The notes under the pieces are model-generated. The model was given only the letters and a program-made list of their open reading frames with translations. It had not been told where the DNA came from and searched no databases. The position numbers and the translations under genes are program-made. This document shows, one piece after another, positions 16,087 to 25,042 of a stretch of DNA of 64,000 bases. Position 1 is the stretch's first letter. The number at the start of each line of letters is the position of its first letter. Origin of the DNA: a bacterium (GTDB taxonomy: Bacteria; Cyanobacteriota; Vampirovibrionia; Obscuribacterales; Obscuribacteraceae); the NCBI GenBank assembly GCA_016124935.1, contig WGMS01000012.1:124001-188000 (forward strand), in the 5' to 3' direction.

Positions 16087-17886
16087 ATGCAAAGCTCGGA
16101 GCATGATAATCACGCCAAAGCAGGTCTGGCTATTCCCCATCCTGATCCTGTCGATAGATTTTTCGACCTGATCAGAAATCACCGCGATATTTTCTTTGTC
16201 TTGCTTTCCTACACTTTTCTGACAGGGCTTCTTTCCCTGGCTGTTCCTCTGGCTGCTCAGTCTCTGGTCAATACAATCGCAGCCGGTATGTTCATTCAGC
16301 CCCTGGTGATTTTGACGCTCTTACTGTTCGCCGGGCTTGTTGTGACCGGAATTTTGCGGGTCTTGAAGCTCTCTCTGGTGGAGACTATCCAGCAGAAGAC
16401 TTTTGCCGAGGTGGCTTTGAGGCTGGGGCGAAGAATTCCCCGGATCGAGCATGTAGTTCTATCCGATGAGTATATGCCAGAGCTGGTCAATCGTTTTTTT
16501 GACGTGGTTACCATCCAAAAATCCTGGGCCAAACTGCTTCTGGATGTGCCCGCCGCTTTTTTGCAGGTGGCTGTGGGGCTGATACTCATGGCGTTTTATA
16601 GTCCTATTCTGCTCGCCTTCGATTTAGTGATCATTGTGGCCCTGTTCGTCATTATGTTTGGCCTGGGTAGAGGTGGTGTTAAAACCAGCATAAAAGAGTC
16701 AGATGAGAAGTACCGGGTTGCCGAATGGCTCGAAGAGTTGGCTCGTTGCGAGACCAGTTTCAAAATGTGCAGCATTCCGACGTATCTGATGCGCAAGACC
16801 GATCAGCTAGTGGTCAAGTACATAGAAGCAAGACGTTCTCACTTTTCTGTTCTGCTCAGGCAAGCGATAGGCTCCTATGCTTTCCAGGCGTTTACCAGCG
16901 CCGGCATTCTGGGAATCGGAGGCTTCCTCGTAATCGATCGGCAGCTTACCCTGGGTCAGCTTGTCGCAGCAGAGATCATTGTGGTGGTTGTTCTCGGCTC
17001 TGTGGAGAAATTAATCAGAAGTATCGAGACCTATTTTGACCTGGTTACCGGACTTCATAAAGTAGGGCATGTGACTGATTTGCCAACCGAAATGCATCAG
17101 GGGCTCGATGTGGACTGGGGTGACCAAGGCGCAGAAGTTTACGTTTCAGGCCTGCATTTTTCATACAATGACCACATCGATATTTTTTCTGATCTGGGGT
17201 TCAGCGTCTCTTCAGGAGAGCGTTTCGCCCTGGTCGGTCGCAGCGGTTGCGGTAAATCCACCCTGGCTGCCTTGATTTCGCGACTACAGGCTCCTACCCA
17301 TGGCAGTATTCAGTTGAATCATATCGACGTCTCTGACATCTCCTTGAAAAACTTGCGTAAGCACGTAGCGCTTGTATCGGATACCAACGAGATCTTCGAC
17401 GGAACCATTGAAGAGAACATCACCATAGGACGCGATTTCGTCAACTATACTGACGTTGTCTGGGCTCTTTCTGTCACCCGGTTGGACGAGGATATGGTTC
17501 AGTTTTCCGAAGGTCTCAAGACAGAGCTGGTGAGCTCTGGTAGAAACCTGTCAAGGGGGCAGATTCAACGAATTCTAATTGCCCGCGCCATTGTAGAAAG
17601 ACCTCAGCTTCTTATCTTGGATGAAGCTTTTACCGGAATTGACGAGCACAGGAAGCTCCAGATCATGAGAGATATTTTTGACAGGTCCAATCCCTGGACG
17701 GTTATCAATATTTCCCATGATATTCAGACTGTGCTCGAGTGCGATTCGGTGAATGTGCTTGAAGATGGCTTAATCATAGAAAGTGGAAGCCCTGTAGAAT
17801 TGATTGATACGCCAACCAGCCGGTTTGCCTCGTTGTTCTCTCATCATCTCGACTGGAAAGAGTCCCATGGAAAATTATCTCGATAG
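16087..17886 (+). CDS. ABC exporter, fused membrane and ATPase domains
   Basis: 599 residues from ATG 16087; an in-frame ATG at 16036 overlaps the predicted -10. The N-terminal half is a six-helix exporter membrane domain. The C-terminal half is a nucleotide-binding domain with Walker A GRSGCGKST, signature NLSRGQIQR, Walker B LLILDEAF and H-loop NISHD. There is no C39 peptidase or CLD domain, so it is not a double-glycine leader processor. With the adaptor and outer membrane factor overlapping downstream it forms a tripartite (type I-like) export system across both membranes. No cargo gene is apparent next to it; the substrate could be a peptide or a small molecule. Confidence 0.9.
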   Translation: MQSSEHDNHAKAGLAIPHPDPVDRFFDLIRNHRDIFFVLLSYTFLTGLLSLAVPLAAQSLVNTIAAGMFIQPLVILTLLLFAGLVVTGILRVLKLSLVETIQQKTFAEVALRLGRRIPRIEHVVLSDEYMPELVNRFFDVVTIQKSWAKLLLDVPAAFLQVAVGLILMAFYSPILLAFDLVIIVALFVIMFGLGRGGVKTSIKESDEKYRVAEWLEELARCETSFKMCSIPTYLMRKTDQLVVKYIEARRSHFSVLLRQAIGSYAFQAFTSAGILGIGGFLVIDRQLTLGQLVAAEIIVVVVLGSVEKLIRSIETYFDLVTGLHKVGHVTDLPTEMHQGLDVDWGDQGAEVYVSGLHFSYNDHIDIFSDLGFSVSSGERFALVGRSGCGKSTLAALISRLQAPTHGSIQLNHIDVSDISLKNLRKHVALVSDTNEIFDGTIEENITIGRDFVNYTDVVWALSVTRLDEDMVQFSEGLKTELVSSGRNLSRGQIQRILIARAIVERPQLLILDEAFTGIDEHRKLQIMRDIFDRSNPWTVINISHDIQTVLECDSVNVLEDGLIIESGSPVELIDTPTSRFASLFSHHLDWKESHGKLSR

Positions 17887-19390
17887 CAAAGAGTCCGAGA
17901 ACGATATCTCCGGATCGGGCGCTCAAGATACTTCCGACCAGAACGGCTCGCAAGGGGCGGAGAGCGGCAGAAAAGCAGAGCTGCACTGCCGTTATATCAA
18001 ATATATCGAAAGACCGGAGATAAACGGCGTATTCGTCGGCACATACAGAAGCCGAGCGCTTTCCATGATCAAGGTTCCGAACAGTTTTGTTATCTTGTCT
18101 GTCTGTTGCTTGGTTTTAGTGGTTGCGGTGTCTCTCTGTCTGGTCTTTGTGCCATGGCAGCAGTCTATAGACGGACGTGGAAAGGTGATTATCTTTTCTC
18201 CCATGGAAAGACCGCAGCATCTGGAAGCTCCCATACCCGGTCGAATTTTGAAGTGGTTCATTCGCGATGGCGAGTATGTCAAGCATGGGCAGCCGATAGT
18301 AGAGCTCAGTGAAGTGGATCCCAAGTATCTGGCAGGTAATCAGCTTTTGAGAATGCAAGCTCATCTGACGGCCTTGCAGGAAAAGAAGGCGGCCGCTCTC
18401 GCTAAAGTCAAAGCCATGGAGTCCCAGATCAAGAGTCTGAAGCTCTCACGATCCTCCTCGGTCGCTTCGGTGGATATGAAGAAGGCTCAGACTCTCGACC
18501 GTTATAGTGCCGCTAAGCAAGCAGTGACGATAGCCCAGCAGAATCTCAAGACTTCCGAGCTCAATCTCGAAAGAAGGAAGTCGCTCTATGAAAAGGGACT
18601 GCGCTCCAAGCGGGATCTGGAGTTGGCGGAGCAGGAGATGGTCAAGAACAAGACCGAGTTGGAAAGAGCGCTGGTGCAGCTGGAAGTGGCTAGAAAAGAG
18701 ATGGAAGTGGCGGATTTCGAGCTATCCAAGACCGACGCCGATACCATGGCTAAAATCGATTCCACTTCCGCCTCCCTCAGTAGCGCCAGAGAGACTGTTG
18801 CCACCACAGAAGCCGATATTCAGAAATTGATTATAGAAATAGGCAGTCTGGAGAATCGCATTGTTCAACGTGTCTTGACCGCGCCCTGCGATGGCAGAGT
18901 AGTACGCCTTCTTGTCGCTGGTGCTGGTGAGACCGTCTCGGCAGGCACTCAGATGGCTGTAATAGCGCCGACTACCAATGACCTGGCTGCTGAGCTGGTG
19001 GTCAAAGGCAATGATGCTCCGCTCATCTCGACGGGGCGTCCGGTCCGGCTTCAGTTCGCGGGCTGGCCTGCAGTTCAGTTCACCGGTTGGCCTTCGGTTG
19101 CGGTGGGTACTTTCGCAGGAAGAGTATCTGTTGTTGATGCTGTGGATGATGGCACCGGCAAGTTCAGGATTATCGTGGTTCCTGATGAGAAGGCCGTGGA
19201 ATTGAACGAAGATCAGCCCTGGCCCAGCTCTCAGTTTCTTCGTCCCGGTTCCGAGGTGCACGGCTGGGTGATGCTGAATACGGTGCCGCTTGGCTTTGAG
19301 CTATGGCGCCAGTTCAACGCGTTTCCGCCCACTTTGAATAAAGAAGAAATGCAGTCCAAGCTAGGCGATGTTAAGAGAAAGTCTAAATGA
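17867..19390 (+). CDS. HlyD-family periplasmic adaptor (membrane fusion protein)
   Basis: 507 residues from the ATG at 17867, which overlaps the end of the ABC gene by 20 bases. A cytoplasmic N-terminus of about 70 residues precedes one membrane helix (VILSVCCLVLVVAVSLCLVF). The biotinyl-lipoyl-like half motif follows (EAPIPGRILKWFIRDGEYVK), then a long coiled-coil hairpin (about residues 150-310). The second half motif is VLTAPCDGRVVRLLVAGAGE, followed by a beta-barrel region. It bridges the inner membrane ABC protein and the TolC-like factor. Confidence 0.9.
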   Translation: MENYLDSKESENDISGSGAQDTSDQNGSQGAESGRKAELHCRYIKYIERPEINGVFVGTYRSRALSMIKVPNSFVILSVCCLVLVVAVSLCLVFVPWQQSIDGRGKVIIFSPMERPQHLEAPIPGRILKWFIRDGEYVKHGQPIVELSEVDPKYLAGNQLLRMQAHLTALQEKKAAALAKVKAMESQIKSLKLSRSSSVASVDMKKAQTLDRYSAAKQAVTIAQQNLKTSELNLERRKSLYEKGLRSKRDLELAEQEMVKNKTELERALVQLEVARKEMEVADFELSKTDADTMAKIDSTSASLSSARETVATTEADIQKLIIEIGSLENRIVQRVLTAPCDGRVVRLLVAGAGETVSAGTQMAVIAPTTNDLAAELVVKGNDAPLISTGRPVRLQFAGWPAVQFTGWPSVAVGTFAGRVSVVDAVDDGTGKFRIIVVPDEKAVELNEDQPWPSSQFLRPGSEVHGWVMLNTVPLGFELWRQFNAFPPTLNKEEMQSKLGDVKRKSK

Positions 19391-20940
19391 GATTGTTCGA
19401 AGTTAGATTTAATCAGTTCATTTTGACAATTTTCTTCGCCCTGCTTTTTCTGTGTTATGGGTCGCAGAGCTCTGCTGTCGATCAAGGAAGCAAGGATCGC
19501 TTCAGTCTGCAGCCTATCAAGCTCTTCCGGGACGACACCGATCGCAAGATAAAATCGATAAAGGTGGCACCTGTTCCTCGACCGCGTCCAGAGAAGACTT
19601 TTGAGCCTCAATCGAGGCTTACCCTGGAGGAGACTCTTTCTATTGTCGACACTCATTACCCCAAGCTGCTTCAGGGGCAGGTAGAAATCAGCAAAGCGGA
19701 AGGCAAGACCCTCGAGAGCCAGGGGGCTTTCGACCCTGTGTTGAAGAATATCAATGAATTCAAGCGGATTCAGGATATCACCAAATCCGGGGTATTTAAG
19801 AATGCCGTTCATAACGAGAGCTTGCTTGAGCTTCCCACCAGGTCGGGCATAAAGCTCTTCGCTCAGATAAGGGTAAATCCGAACGACGCATCCAGTCCGG
19901 TTCTTCAGTCCGGCAGGTCAGGCGAGTACAGTGGTGGCGCCATTGTTCCGCTTATGCGCAATTTCATAGTCAATCCGGAAAGAGGAAAGGAGCAACAAGC
20001 GCGCCTGGGGCAGTCCCTGGCTTCCATCAATCTGAATCTCTCCCGGTTGAACGTGCTTTTCGAAGCTTCCGTTGCTTACTGGGACTGGATCAATGCCTAC
20101 CAGAAGCTAGAGGTGGCCAGAGGACTGTTGGATATTGCGATCTCCAGGGAGGACTTCGTCAAGAGTCAGGTGGCTGATGGAGACTTGCCTGCTCTGGATA
20201 TAACCGAAGCCGAAAAGGAGATAAGACTACGCCGGGGAAATCTGGTCAGGGCTGAAAGGGATATTGCAAGAGCTGCTTTCAAGCTTTCTCTCTATTTGTG
20301 GAGCGACCGGGGAGATAAGCCGCCGGATATATCAGCGGCCAATCTGGTCAAAGCGGACCTTGTGCCAAAAAGGCTCTCTGACGCTGAGATGGAAGCAGGG
20401 ATTCAGAGAGCGCTTTCCATAAGACCGGAGCTTGCTTCGATAGGCATTCAGCGAGAGATTGTCAATGTCGATTTGAAAGTGGCAAAAAACCTGATGCTTC
20501 CTGTGGTCGATTTGATTTATCGCCAGGGTTATGACACCGGCTTCGATGGCATCGGTCCGGTTTTTACCGGTGGAATCAAAACGTCGATACCGGTGAGGCA
20601 GAGAAAGGCCAGGGGTTTGATTCAACAGGCAAAAATGGATCTGCGTAAACTGGAGCTCGAGGAACAGTTCTTGAAGAGAAAGATAAGCCTGGAGGTCAGG
20701 GATGCGGCTTCCGAGCTCAATGCGGCCTTTGAGCGATATATACAAGCCGGTGAGGAGGTTGAAAAAGCAAGGGCTGTAGAAGAAGGTGAGCGAAAAAGAT
20801 ATGGACTCGGGGATTCCAGCCTCTTTCTGGTCAATCGGCGGGAAAGAGATAGGGCCGAAGCGGAAGAGAAAAGGATTATTGTCTACGGTCTATATCTGAA
20901 AGCTCTGGCCGCTTTCAACACCATTACCGGAGATATTTGA
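19387..20940 (+). CDS. TolC-family outer membrane factor
   Basis: 517 residues. Its ATG overlaps the adaptor stop (ATGA at 19387). The N-terminus has a signal peptide (FILTIFFALLFLCYGSQSSA). Two TolC-type repeats follow, with LTLEETLSIVDTHYPKLLQG at the start of the first and long helical hairpins. It is the exit duct of the tripartite exporter. Its presence shows that the organism has an outer membrane. Confidence 0.9.
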   Translation: MRLFEVRFNQFILTIFFALLFLCYGSQSSAVDQGSKDRFSLQPIKLFRDDTDRKIKSIKVAPVPRPRPEKTFEPQSRLTLEETLSIVDTHYPKLLQGQVEISKAEGKTLESQGAFDPVLKNINEFKRIQDITKSGVFKNAVHNESLLELPTRSGIKLFAQIRVNPNDASSPVLQSGRSGEYSGGAIVPLMRNFIVNPERGKEQQARLGQSLASINLNLSRLNVLFEASVAYWDWINAYQKLEVARGLLDIAISREDFVKSQVADGDLPALDITEAEKEIRLRRGNLVRAERDIARAAFKLSLYLWSDRGDKPPDISAANLVKADLVPKRLSDAEMEAGIQRALSIRPELASIGIQREIVNVDLKVAKNLMLPVVDLIYRQGYDTGFDGIGPVFTGGIKTSIPVRQRKARGLIQQAKMDLRKLELEEQFLKRKISLEVRDAASELNAAFERYIQAGEEVEKARAVEEGERKRYGLGDSSLFLVNRRERDRAEAEEKRIIVYGLYLKALAAFNTITGDI

Positions 20941-21027
20941 TGAAAGATCTTCAAGGCCGCAATTCTCTATTTGTTCTATAATGAAGACATCTGTATATAT
21001 GAAATCTACGATAAAAGAAATTTCGAC

Positions 21028-21390
21028 ATGCCTTACCGAAAAGTAGCGACCCGAGAACTGGCAAAGCTTCTTGGAATACTGTCCAATCCTTACAGAATTA
21101 GAATTCTGGAAGAGCTGAGAGCCGGCGAATTGAGAGTCGGAGAGATTCAAGAGAAAGTCGAACTCAGACCGGCAACCGTTTCTCAGCACCTTGCCGTATT
21201 GCGAGCGCACCAGGTTATCTCGGAGCGCAGAGAAGGGCGAAACGTTTATTACCATTTGAACAATCCGGAACTTGCTCACTGGCTGGCTGACGGGCTCAAT
21301 TTTGTTATCCCGGAGGCAAAAGAGTCCCGCAAGGTTCGGTCTGCCATCAAAGCAGCCAAAGAGCTCTGGCTTGGAGATGAAGAAAGTTAG
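21028..21390 (+). CDS. ArsR-family winged-helix regulator (2)
   Basis: 120 residues from the ATG at 21028 (MPYRKVATRELAKLLG), which matches the start of regulator 3; an in-frame ATG at 20971 adds 19 poorly structured residues. The HTH is RPATVSQHLAVLRAHQVISE with wing REGRNVYYHLNNPEL. No Cys is present in the metal-box region (RVGEIQEKVEL). A C-terminal extension of about 35 residues (AIKAAKELWLGDEE) is shared with regulator 3, so these two are closer paralogues of each other than of regulator 1. No convincing copy of the TTCA-N6-TGAA element is seen upstream. Confidence 0.88.
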   Translation: MPYRKVATRELAKLLGILSNPYRIRILEELRAGELRVGEIQEKVELRPATVSQHLAVLRAHQVISERREGRNVYYHLNNPELAHWLADGLNFVIPEAKESRKVRSAIKAAKELWLGDEES

Positions 21391-21399
21391 GGGAGTTCC

Positions 21400-22326
21400 T
21401 TAAGGATTGCAATAGTCGCAATGTCCCGCGTAGGCAAACTTCAATCCGTCCTGCCGCTCTCTTTCTTCTTTGTGTGTGCATTTCGGGCAGCTATAGACCT
21501 CCAGTAGAATGTTCCTGGTGGGCAGGCGGCAGAGTTCGCAGGGAAGACCGGGGACAGCGTCAGACTTGCCCCAGCCCGGGCAGGAGCACTGCGGGCAGAG
21601 GCTTCGAAGTCGCCTTCCCAGTTGAGCCGCAACTTTTCGTATAACTCGTTTTCGGGTGGGATTCATATGCGCTCTCATATCCGTTTCAATGAGCGCTATT
21701 CCGTCTTCTGATTCCGCTCTTGCCAAGTCGATTGCCTGGCGAAGCGCATCGTAGTCTTTGATGCCTTTGAATATTGAGGGAAAGGTCTGCCTACCCTGCA
21801 GGCTGTAGCTCAATTTTTTCAAGAAATTACGCTTCGGTCTTTGTGGTTTGACTATTAGAGCGTGGGAGGGAAAAAGCGCTTTTGCCAGAAAGTTTTCTTT
21901 CTCCAGCTCCTCAATACTCTTAGCGGATGTGCCACTATAGTTGGTTTCCGTGCTTATCAGGGATTCTATAACCTCGATTCCCAGATTATCATCGATGAAT
22001 CCGATTACTTCCTCTGTTCCCGGAATAAAAAGGGCTACGGGATGGGGACCGAAACTTGCCTCGGTTGCCAGGCCTAGCTGTGTGCCTGATTGATTGATTC
22101 CCAGTCGTGCCTTCAAAATTACAGTTTCTCTGGGCGATTTTTCACGTTCTATCTCTCCGGTGAAGGTTCCCAGTTGGTCCGTGTCGATGCTCTTGGTGAC
22201 GCGAATATTTAGACCGACAGCTGCTTTCAGGGGAAGGGCCAGGGGATGTAGTTTGCCGTGCTTCGTGGTCAGTATCGCTTCTTTGCCTCTATAGATAGAA
22301 TATATGCTAGTGGCGATTTTGTTCAT
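21400..22326 (-). CDS. DUF6671 family protein with C-terminal zinc ribbons
   Basis: 308 residues from ATG 22326; a longer start at 22407 would overlap the end of the ArsR gene at 22362 and is less likely. Residues 1-150 match the DUF6671 pattern: TTKHGKLHPLALPLKAAVGL, DTDQLGTFTGEIER, GLATEASFGPHPVALFIPGT. The middle has DMRAHMNPTRKRVIRKVA. The C-terminal third carries Cys pairs (CPQCSCPGWGKSD, CELCRLP, CPKCTHKEE, HCDYC), giving probable zinc-ribbon sites. The family has no established function. It lies downstream of regulator 3 on the same strand and may be co-transcribed. Confidence 0.75.
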   Translation of the reverse strand: MNKIATSIYSIYRGKEAILTTKHGKLHPLALPLKAAVGLNIRVTKSIDTDQLGTFTGEIEREKSPRETVILKARLGINQSGTQLGLATEASFGPHPVALFIPGTEEVIGFIDDNLGIEVIESLISTETNYSGTSAKSIEELEKENFLAKALFPSHALIVKPQRPKRNFLKKLSYSLQGRQTFPSIFKGIKDYDALRQAIDLARAESEDGIALIETDMRAHMNPTRKRVIRKVAAQLGRRLRSLCPQCSCPGWGKSDAVPGLPCELCRLPTRNILLEVYSCPKCTHKEERERQDGLKFAYAGHCDYCNP

Positions 22327-22361
22327 TGGCCTGAACTCGATTAAGAACGATAGCCGAAGCG

Positions 22362-22745
22362 TTATGCGCGTTTGCTTGAAGCGCTCTGACCGTTTCCGTG
22401 TAACCACTTTAGCTGGGTCTGCTTTATGGCTCTAGAAAGATCTCTGGTTTTCGCCTGATCCGGTTCGATGAATTTGATCGCATCGATCAGCCAGGCGGCT
22501 AATTCCTGGTCGATCAGGCTGTAATAAACATGGTGCCCTTCTCTTCTTTCGCTTACTGTTCCGGCTGACTTGAGCACAGAGAGATGGCGAGAAACACTGG
22601 ACGAAGAGACTCCTAATATGTCTTTCAGTTCGCTGACGCACAGCTCTCGATTGCCGAGTTCGGCTATGATTCTGATCCTTGAATGGTGCGAGATCGACGA
22701 TAGCAGTTTCTCCAGTCTCTTTGCTACGAAATCACGTTTCGGCAT
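22362..22745 (-). CDS. ArsR-family winged-helix regulator (3)
   Basis: 127 residues, ATG at 22745. HTH SSSSVSRHLSVLKSAGTVSE, wing REGHHVYYSLIDQEL, with the same C-terminal extension as regulator 2 (AIKQTQLKWLHGN). The metal-box region reads RELCVSELKDIL, with one Cys at a different position from regulator 1. It is divergent from nhaA across 287 bases, which contain a perfect TTCA-N6-TGAA element and further TTCA half sites. Confidence 0.9.
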   Translation of the reverse strand: MPKRDFVAKRLEKLLSSISHHSRIRIIAELGNRELCVSELKDILGVSSSSVSRHLSVLKSAGTVSERREGHHVYYSLIDQELAAWLIDAIKFIEPDQAKTRDLSRAIKQTQLKWLHGNGQSASSKRA

Positions 22746-22772
22746 AAAATTTCAGCGCTCCCGAATTAAAGA

Positions 22773-22786
22773 TTCAAAATTCTGAA
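22773..22786 (-). promoter_or_regulatory. Shared TTCA-N6-TGAA element, arsR(3) copy
   Basis: A perfect TTCA, six bases, TGAA inverted repeat 28 bases upstream of the arsR(3) ATG, in the same orientation relative to the gene as the dabB, arsR(1) and 24.9-kb copies. The same gap (22943-22964) also has three closely spaced TTCA half sites nearer to nhaA, without a matching TGAA. Confidence 0.5.
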
Positions 22787-23032
22787 AATGTGAATATATT
22801 GCACACGATTATTCTAGCACTACCGGCAAGATTGAACAACCGTCAGCATTGGCATTCTCGGCAAGATTTCTGGTTCGGTCTTTGCGAAGCTATAAGATCC
22901 GCGTCGACCGCTGTTGACCCCGGGCATCAATACCTGTTATTATTCAAATATTCAAAAGTTCAGATTTATAAAATAATAGGCTCGATAGAGTTCAATCGAT
23001 TTTGATGGAGTCTTCGGCCGGAGGGCGTTGGT

Positions 23033-24370
23033 TTGATTACCCCATTCATGAAGTTTGTCAGAGCTGAGTCGACAGCCGGTATGGTGTTGGTCGTCTTTGC
23101 CTTGGCTGCAATTGTCCTTTGCAATTCTCCATTTAATCACCAGTTCACCTCATTCTGGTCCAGTGAGTTCGGTATTGCATTTGGTGAATGGAAATTGTCG
23201 AAGCCGCTTGCTGTTTGGGTCAACGAGTGTTTAATGACCTTTTTCTTTCTGGTTGTCGGTCTGGAGATAAAGCGGGAACTTGCCGTGGGAGAGCTTTCCA
23301 CGTTTAAAAAAGCTATCCTTCCGATTGTCGCCGCGGCCGGTGGAGTGATTATCCCGTCCCTGATATATATATGCTTCACTTACGGAACAAACTATTCGGA
23401 TGGGTGGGCGATCCCGACAAGCACAGATATCGCCTTCTGTCTGGCGGCTTTGAGTCTGCTTGGAAAGAGAATTCCTCTTGGCCTCAAGGTGTTTGTCGCT
23501 GCCTCGGCTATTGTGGATGATCTGGTTGGAATTCTTATTCTTTCGGTGTTTTACTCGCACGGTCTGAATGTACAATCTCTTCTGCTATCTGCATTTCCGC
23601 TTTTCATGCTTCTTTTGATCAATCGTCTTGATTGCAGGCAACCTCTGCCTTATTGCATTCTTGGTTTCTGGCTCTGGACTATCTTTCTGCATGCCGGTTT
23701 GCATGCGACGGTCGCCGGTGTTTTGATTGCTTTATTCGTTCCGGTTTCACCAAAGCTGAACCCCGTGGATTTCGAAAGCGAGATCAGTCGTCAGCTTGGC
23801 AGATTCACTGATATTCGCTCTTCTGATGATTGGGAGGCTGTAAACAGTAAAAGGAAGTCCGCCATTCTCGCCATAGAGTCGATCAGTGTCCACGCCCAGT
23901 CACCTCTTCAAAGAATGGAAGCCGGATTTCATCCCTGGGTCGCTTTTCTTGTCCTGCCTCTATTTGCGCTGGCTAACGCCGGTGTCTCATTGTCTGTGGT
24001 GAATGATCTTTCGGAGCACCTCTCCCTGAGCATGGCCATAATCGCCGGTCTGCTTATCGGAAAGCCCCTGGGCATGAGTCTCTTTAGCTGTCTTGCTTTA
24101 CGAACCGGCCTGGCATCGCTGCCTGCCGGTGTGTCTCTGGGGCATTTGTTGGGAGCGTCTATTCTCTCCGGTGTCGGTTTTACAATGTCACTCTTTATGG
24201 CGTCTCTTGCCTTTGAATCTTCGAATTTGCTTGAGATCTCCAGATTCTCGATTCTTGTATCCTCGGCAATTTCCTGGGTGGCTGGTATCGCTCTACTGGT
24301 TTGTGCCAGTCGTGCCAGCAGTCGCACCGATTCCGGATGTACTGATAGAGTTCTGGCTAAGACACGATGA
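23033..24370 (+). CDS. nhaA: Na+/H+ antiporter NhaA
   Basis: 445 residues, longer than the roughly 390 usual because of an insert in a cytoplasmic loop (about residues 245-290, LGRFTDIRSSDDWEAVNSKR). It starts at TTG 23033, supported by GGAGGG seven bases upstream. It exchanges external H+ for internal Na+ at the inner membrane. The key acidic residues are visible: PTSTDIAFCLAALSLLG and AIVDDLVGILILSVFYS (the paired Asp of the ion site). Its place beside DabB, also cation-coupled, and the shared ArsR setting suggest a common ion or carbon stress theme. Confidence 0.94.
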   Translation: MITPFMKFVRAESTAGMVLVVFALAAIVLCNSPFNHQFTSFWSSEFGIAFGEWKLSKPLAVWVNECLMTFFFLVVGLEIKRELAVGELSTFKKAILPIVAAAGGVIIPSLIYICFTYGTNYSDGWAIPTSTDIAFCLAALSLLGKRIPLGLKVFVAASAIVDDLVGILILSVFYSHGLNVQSLLLSAFPLFMLLLINRLDCRQPLPYCILGFWLWTIFLHAGLHATVAGVLIALFVPVSPKLNPVDFESEISRQLGRFTDIRSSDDWEAVNSKRKSAILAIESISVHAQSPLQRMEAGFHPWVAFLVLPLFALANAGVSLSVVNDLSEHLSLSMAIIAGLLIGKPLGMSLFSCLALRTGLASLPAGVSLGHLLGASILSGVGFTMSLFMASLAFESSNLLEISRFSILVSSAISWVAGIALLVCASRASSRTDSGCTDRVLAKTR

Positions 24371-24383
24371 ACACTAGAAAAAT

Positions 24384-24974
24384 CTAGTTTTTGGAGTCAT
24401 TTATCACTTGACCTTCTATTCGGCTCTCAGGCTTGAGCACTTTCTTCAGGAAGCGTTTGTTGGATTCCCAGAATTTGGGAGTGCGTCCGCAAAGACTTTC
24501 TATTCTTGCTCTGGCCTTAAGCGCCCGCCCTTCATCGGCGAAGAATCTCGAGGCTCCGGGTACTGACAGTCCTTTGTAGGAAGTCGCCTCTTCTCCAGCT
24601 ATGTTGCGATAAACGATCAGCCAGTTGGTCAAGCATTCATTGAATATAGCCGGCGTCACATTTTCTTTGCCTTCTTCTTCGATTTTTTTATAAAGAGCCT
24701 CGGCGGCGCCGACCCGGGCGTCGAGGTCATCAGGATCTGCTTTTGTCGCAGCACGTCCTAGTTTTATAGCCTCTTCGATATTTTTGTTTTTCAGCGCCAA
24801 TTCGGACTGTAGCAAGAGTAACCTCGAATTTGCCTTCTCCCTGTCTCTCCCCAGCGCGTTATAGGTCGAGACTGGTTTATACTCCTCCGTTGCTGCAAGA
24901 ACGCCGGAAGAACTTGCCAGTAGTAGAGCTAGACTTAATGGGAAAGTCCGATTAACCATGCTGCGTTTGTGCAT
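24384..24974 (-). CDS. Secreted TPR-like helical protein
   Basis: 196 residues from ATG 24974, with another in-frame ATG at 24959. A longer TTG start at 25028 would place the conserved operator-like element inside the gene and is rejected. Signal peptide FPLSLALLLASSSGVLA with probable cleavage after the last Ala. Residues about 45-90 resemble one TPR pair (ELALKNKNIEEAIKLGRAAT, DPDDLDARVGAAEALYKKIE). Function unknown. It is convergent with nhaA, with a 13-base gap. Confidence 0.75.
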   Translation of the reverse strand: MHKRSMVNRTFPLSLALLLASSSGVLAATEEYKPVSTYNALGRDREKANSRLLLLQSELALKNKNIEEAIKLGRAATKADPDDLDARVGAAEALYKKIEEEGKENVTPAIFNECLTNWLIVYRNIAGEEATSYKGLSVPGASRFFADEGRALKARARIESLCGRTPKFWESNKRFLKKVLKPESRIEGQVINDSKN

Positions 24975-24998
24975 ATATTCGAAACTCTGAAACCATAG
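24975..24998 (-). promoter_or_regulatory. Shared operator-like element upstream of the secreted TPR-like gene
   Basis: ATATTCGAAACTCTGAAACC begins directly at the base before the ATG (24974), exactly as the 15999 copy abuts arsR(1). The core is TTCG-N6-TGAA (24978-24991). A perfect 14-base palindrome GCTAACATGTTAGC follows at 25000-25013. Confidence 0.5.
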
Positions 24999-25042
24999 AG
25001 CTAACATGTTAGCACCAGTGTGAAACAAGGGTCAACTACGAG

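Noticed and set aside
20941..21027. A fifth TTCA-N6-TGAA element before arsR(2)
   Set aside because: The nearest match (TTCTATAATGAA) has the wrong spacing and a mismatched half site.
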